Part shown: in pieces, positions 60,119 to 64,000 of the stretch
Layout of the letters: each line of letters begins with the position of its first letter
Numbering within the stretch: position 1 is the first letter of the stretch
Assembly (NCBI GenBank): GCA_951804985.1
Contig: OX638135.1
Coordinates: 4,844,093 to 4,908,092 of the forward strand
Length of the DNA: 64,000 bases
Reading direction: 5' to 3'
Source: Dryomyza anilis
Taxonomy: Eukaryota; Arthropoda; Insecta; Diptera; Dryomyzidae
Program-made: the position numbers and the translations under genes
Notes under the pieces: model-generated
What the model was told of the DNA's origin: nothing
What the model saw: only the letters and a program-made list of their open reading frames with translations
The model's database searches: none

Positions 60119-60299
60119 TAGTTTTCAGTTTGATGTACCAAAAAGAGATGTTTTCGTTTCATTAAAATTTTAGATTTATTGCTTATTGGCCATATAAATA
60201 TATAAGTAAGCCTTTTGTTACTTATTTTTAATTCAATATCTCGTATCAATACATTATAGTTAAAACAAAGTAAACAAATTAGATTAGTGATGTCGATTT

Positions 60300-60915
60300 A
60301 AGAAAAAAACTCGTTAATACTCGATATTATTTATTGTTAAAACAGTGGACATTATGCCATTATTTCTTTTTTATTCACATGCATAAATGTACATATTCAT
60401 TAAAAATATATATTTTCATTTAAATATAATGAATTTTGGTGAATTTCAACTCAATAATCAAACACTGTCTGTAATATCAAGTATCCAAAAGCCATAAATT
60501 CAGCATCACTAAAAAACTACAAAAGTACCACGAAGTAAACTCAAGCTTTTAGCGAAGTAGATTAGCAGATAATTTTTGTTTTTGCCACCAATGTATTTTG
60601 TTGTTGTACAACTGCTACTTGACAAAACTGCTACTCTACATCGCAACTGCTCCGTTTAGTGAATAACCTTATCATATATTATGTCAGGGTATCTATTGCA
60701 ATCATAAAAAACATACTGTTTTTAGCTTCACTACATTTTTGCTCATAATTTTCACTGCCCTTTTTGGTAAAGATATTATCAAATCATTTTCAAATTCAGA
60801 GTAAGCGCTAAAAATAGCACTTATTTTATATTTGAAACTGATTTGAAAATCACACTAGACCTTAAAGGCAATTATGATTATATTTTCAAACGCTTACCCT
60901 GTGCCATATTGGGTA
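60300..60915 (-). repeat. Inverted copy of module d and the start of e
   Basis: Reading the minus strand gives CACTGTTTTAACAATAAATA.. backward order of d, then CGCTTTTAGCGAAGTAG..-type sequence, and GGTAAGCGTTTGAAAATAT. It is more diverged than the U copies and resembles the S2 version (AATAGATACCCTGAC). It ends at CCATATTGGGTAGTG. Confidence 0.65.
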
Positions 60916-60932
60916 GTGTCTTACGGCGAACA

Positions 60933-61751
60933 TACCCAGCAAGAACACTACCGGTCATATGAGCAGTAATATTACAAGCATCAAAACTGAAAGTTTCAGT
61001 AAAAGTTACCTATAACATTGTTAAGAGCGTCGGGATAAATGTGACCGTAACTTTTGTGTGCGTGTGAATTTTTACACATCTGCAACGAGATAAAATTGAA
61101 TATATGTTTATCACTGATCTTTTGGTAATAAGTGACGATTAAATTACTTGTAAATTTACAAAATTTTTTACGTAACATAAAATGTTTTAATTTTGAGGTT
61201 AGGGACGGTTAAATTAATAGTAAATTAACAAAAATTAGATCAAATAAAACTAAAAATTTCAAAATTCCATAGTTTTCATTTTTATTGCGTTGAATATAAT
61301 GCGCATTAATTCAACATGTTTGCAGTACAAAATTGTCAATTAAAACGACTTTTGTTTGCCTTTGTTATGCTTCCTTCCATGCATTTGTTTAATGCAGATG
61401 ACCCTTCCACTTTAATGTTATCTATAATATGAATAGATAAATAAGAAATATATACAAATACTCTTTTCAATATACTTTCTATTAATGTTGATCAATTGTT
61501 TATAATTTAAGTAACATCTTTTTTCAACTCCTGCTGTAGCGGCTAGTGTTGCAAACGTAATAAAAAACCTACAAATAAAAAATGGTGGCAAACCGACCCG
61601 CACAAATATTAGTTTTCATTACTAGTAAAATTACGGGTCATATATCAATCATTGATCCTGCAGGGATGTATTTCAAATTATTTATGTATGAGTGAGAAAA
61701 TATAATATTGTCTTTGTGTTGGAGTTTCGGTAAGGCATGTCTTGCTGGGTA
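60933..61751. mobile_element. DNA element with 11-bp TIRs; full form of unit part f
   Basis: Ends TACCCAGCAAG and CTTGCTGGGTA. The interior (AAAACTGAAAGTTTCAG.., GTAATAAGTGACGATTAAA.., TACGGGTCATATATCAATCAT..) is the diverged homologue of part f, which in the U units keeps the right end (TTGCTGGGTACTGACC) but lacks the left end. So f is a left-truncated copy of this element. 819 bp, non-coding. Confidence 0.65.
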
Positions 61752-64000
61752 TAATTTTTATAGTGGCCATATTATTGCAGATCAAAAATAATCCCACAAC
61801 ACAACGTGTATATTGGTTGTGAAGTGATTTAAATCATTTTCGTGTGATGCTTGCAACACTGGTGCTTACTAATCCCTAATCAGAGAAGCATTTTGAAAAA
61901 ATAACATTTTGAAAATAAAAAGTATCATAAAAAAATAAAAACATCAAAACGTACTTTTATGCAGAAAAGTAAAAATTGACGAAAAAGGTATATATTTTTA
62001 CCGTGGGATCTAAATTGATGACCAAAAAAAAAAAAAATTAAGGACAGACGGAAATTTTTCATTGACAAAAAAAAAACATAAAGGACAGACGAACATTTTT
62101 CAGAAAAAAAAGGACAGATGGACATTTTTGCATTGCTGGTATTTTTTTCTTAATGTAGGAAACCAAAACTGTACTGTTAATTTTTAATTCCATATTTGTT
62201 TTTCTTGATAAATTTATTTATCACTAGTAAATAAATAATTGAAAATAAAAAGAATTTTAAACCTATGAAAGCCTGAACTCAAATTGTGTCCCATTTTCTT
62301 CTTTCATTCGCTAATCAATATCTGATGGTTGTACCTTCTCATTAATATTTTGAAAAATATATTTTATAATTTTAAAATTGAAAAATTTTATTTTTATTAT
62401 TACAAATATGTTTTAAAACATACAAAAATTATATGTTATAAATAATGCATCGTGTAAATGCAAATATATTTTATACTTTATTATAAGAATTTGATGACAA
62501 ATTCTCTCGTTTAAATTTCATCGCAAGGAGTCATTCAATGATTTTTCCATAGCCTACAATTAAAAGGCAATAAAAAGTTTATATATATTTTATGTATTAA
62601 TTATTTATATATTTTATATACACTTGTTTTTAATTCAAAATGTTTTGTGTGAAATATTTGACAACAAACGCAAATACCGCTGAAATTGAAAATATGAACA
62701 GATAACAGCTGCTGACTGCCATCTGTGGTTAGAACCTATGAACACAAGTACCCAAATATACTGGGTTCTAACAACAGATGGCAGCCAGCATCTGGGAAAC
62801 ATAGCAAAATAAGGCCAACGCTAATTTTCTTGTCTGTCCCGAAATCTGCAGTGCAATATCATCAGTTGCTTTTGTTATTGTTTGCAAAGGTTGCGTTAGT
62901 TCAACTTCTTAACTAAAATTATAATTATTATTAGTTTCTATGAATAAAAAAGTGAACAAATTTGTAGTGTTACAGTTACATCTATTTATTATCATTACAT
63001 AAAATAATGCATACATTGGAGCTTTCAATTATTAATATTTATCATGTTGATATGTGTTTTTAGTTAATTCAAACTACTTAATTAGTGTATTTAATTAATT
63101 TTATCGTAATTAAAGTAATGTGAAAAAGAAATCTGAACGAATTTTATACAGAGTACCATCAGTACAATGTATTTTGTGCTCCAAAACTTGCATGCATTTC
63201 CCATATAAATCGAATACGACGGAGTACAAAGTCGTCAGTGTATTTATACATTTTCCGTACGCTCTTTATACGCTTGACATTCGCAAAAGTAAAGAAAAAC
63301 AATAATCACGGTTGAAATTGCCATAAAGTATTATTTGTGTGGAAGGGTACTTAGCTCTGAATATTTCGTAATGAAAAAATAAAAACGTACTGAAAATAGT
63401 ACGAAAGTACGAACTTATGCTACTCTGTCTCTAATTCCTCCACTGCGGCGAGAAATCTCGGAAATGAACCACGGTGGCAACAAATTAACAAGCTGAAAGT
63501 CATTTAAGATTGTTATAAAGTACAAAACGTATGAAAAATAATATTTGATAGCGAAAACAAAAGTGCGGTAGTTAATTGTACATAAAATAGCAACAGTTTG
63601 CCACGCAAAATTACAGACAAAGATTTTACAAATTTTCAGAAGCGAAAACGTGATTCTGTGATAACTGTAAAACGGAGTTTAATAAAAGAAAAAAAAAGAA
63701 CGAAAAAAGCAGCGTCACAAGGAGCCAGAAAAAGAAAGAAAACGTGAGTGTTATACTGAGTTGAAAGTTTTTTTTCTTTAATTTCGTGTGTGTTGGCAGA
63801 AAAGCTCCTTTCCACATGGAGGCAAGTTTTGTCATTTTTATTAAACATTTTCTTTCATAGTTTTTCAACTTTTTTTTCTTTAATTGTGTACGTGTGTGTA
63901 AAATGATAATAGCTATGTTTTTATTGGCCAAAAATTAAATTATGTGCATGTACCGTCATTGCCGCACATTTAGTGCCTGGCATGTCCGTCTATCTGCTTG
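61752..64000. other. AT-rich stretch without identified genes
   Basis: A unit built on AAGGACAGA(C/T)GGACATTTTT is repeated three times at 62040-62136. An inverted repeat at 62707-62736 / 62763-62793 (GCTGACTGCCATCTGTGG and its complement, 26-bp loop) looks like a small hairpin element. At 63600-63743 an A/G-rich stretch ends in a GTGAGT donor-like site (63744) and could be a 5' untranslated exon of a gene to the right; that is a guess. Short open frames here show no protein features. Confidence 0.4.

Noticed and set aside
63626..63931. Two minus-strand frames at the right edge
   Set aside because: Poly-T/poly-A-driven low-complexity translations without features.

Overview
The window is nuclear DNA of an insect, most likely a higher (schizophoran) fly. 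It is strongly AT-rich and has 55-66 bp introns with GT/AG ends. It carries gypsy/errantivirus-type elements, a MED23-like gene fragment, and the dispersed repeat with a CTGTCTGTCTG stretch that I know from fly genomes. I see no intact single-copy host gene; almost everything is mobile-element sequence or duplicated repeat.

Layout. (1) 1-5366: remains of two gypsy/errantivirus-type LTR elements. Each has an envelope-like 3' part, a polypurine tract and a 3' LTR, and an inverted, rearranged piece of gypsy pol lies between them. (2) 5367-9170: dispersed repeats plus a decayed fragment of the Mediator subunit gene MED23 (6106-7253) that still has its short introns. (3) 9171-22485: a 13.3-kb Polinton/Maverick (adintovirus-like) element with 1.09-kb terminal inverted repeats. 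It holds a zinc-finger protein-primed DNA polymerase B, a chromodomain integrase, a packaging ATPase, penton-like and double-jelly-roll capsid proteins, a pVI-like protein, an adenain-type protease and several small genes. Nearly every core gene carries a stop or frameshift, yet the two TIRs are almost identical. (4) 22486-29640: small TIR elements and MITEs, an inverted pair of one element, an inverted second copy of the 7.6-kb repeat, and a 34-bp perfect palindrome. (5) 29640-60120: a large mosaic of segmental duplications. Segments S1 (about 1 kb) and S2 (about 3 kb) occur twice in different order. Between and after them lie five complete and one partial copy of a 2.65-3.67-kb unit that varies by two optional modules of about 0.5 kb. 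(6) 60120-64000: inverted and diverged copies of unit parts, one DNA element with 11-bp TIRs, then unannotated AT-rich DNA.

How the genes work together. The Polinton genes form a self-synthesising transposon/virus module: integrase for insertion, PolB for protein-primed replication, ATPase, protease and capsid proteins for particles. The two outermost genes, one per end, start 9-13 bp inside the TIRs and point inward, so the TIRs could give both the same promoter. As the sequence stands the element cannot encode intact PolB, integrase, ATPase or capsid proteins.

Limits. All homology calls come from reading translated motifs and from memory of families; no search was run. Boundaries of repeats are good to a few bases where both ends were compared and to about 20-50 bases elsewhere.
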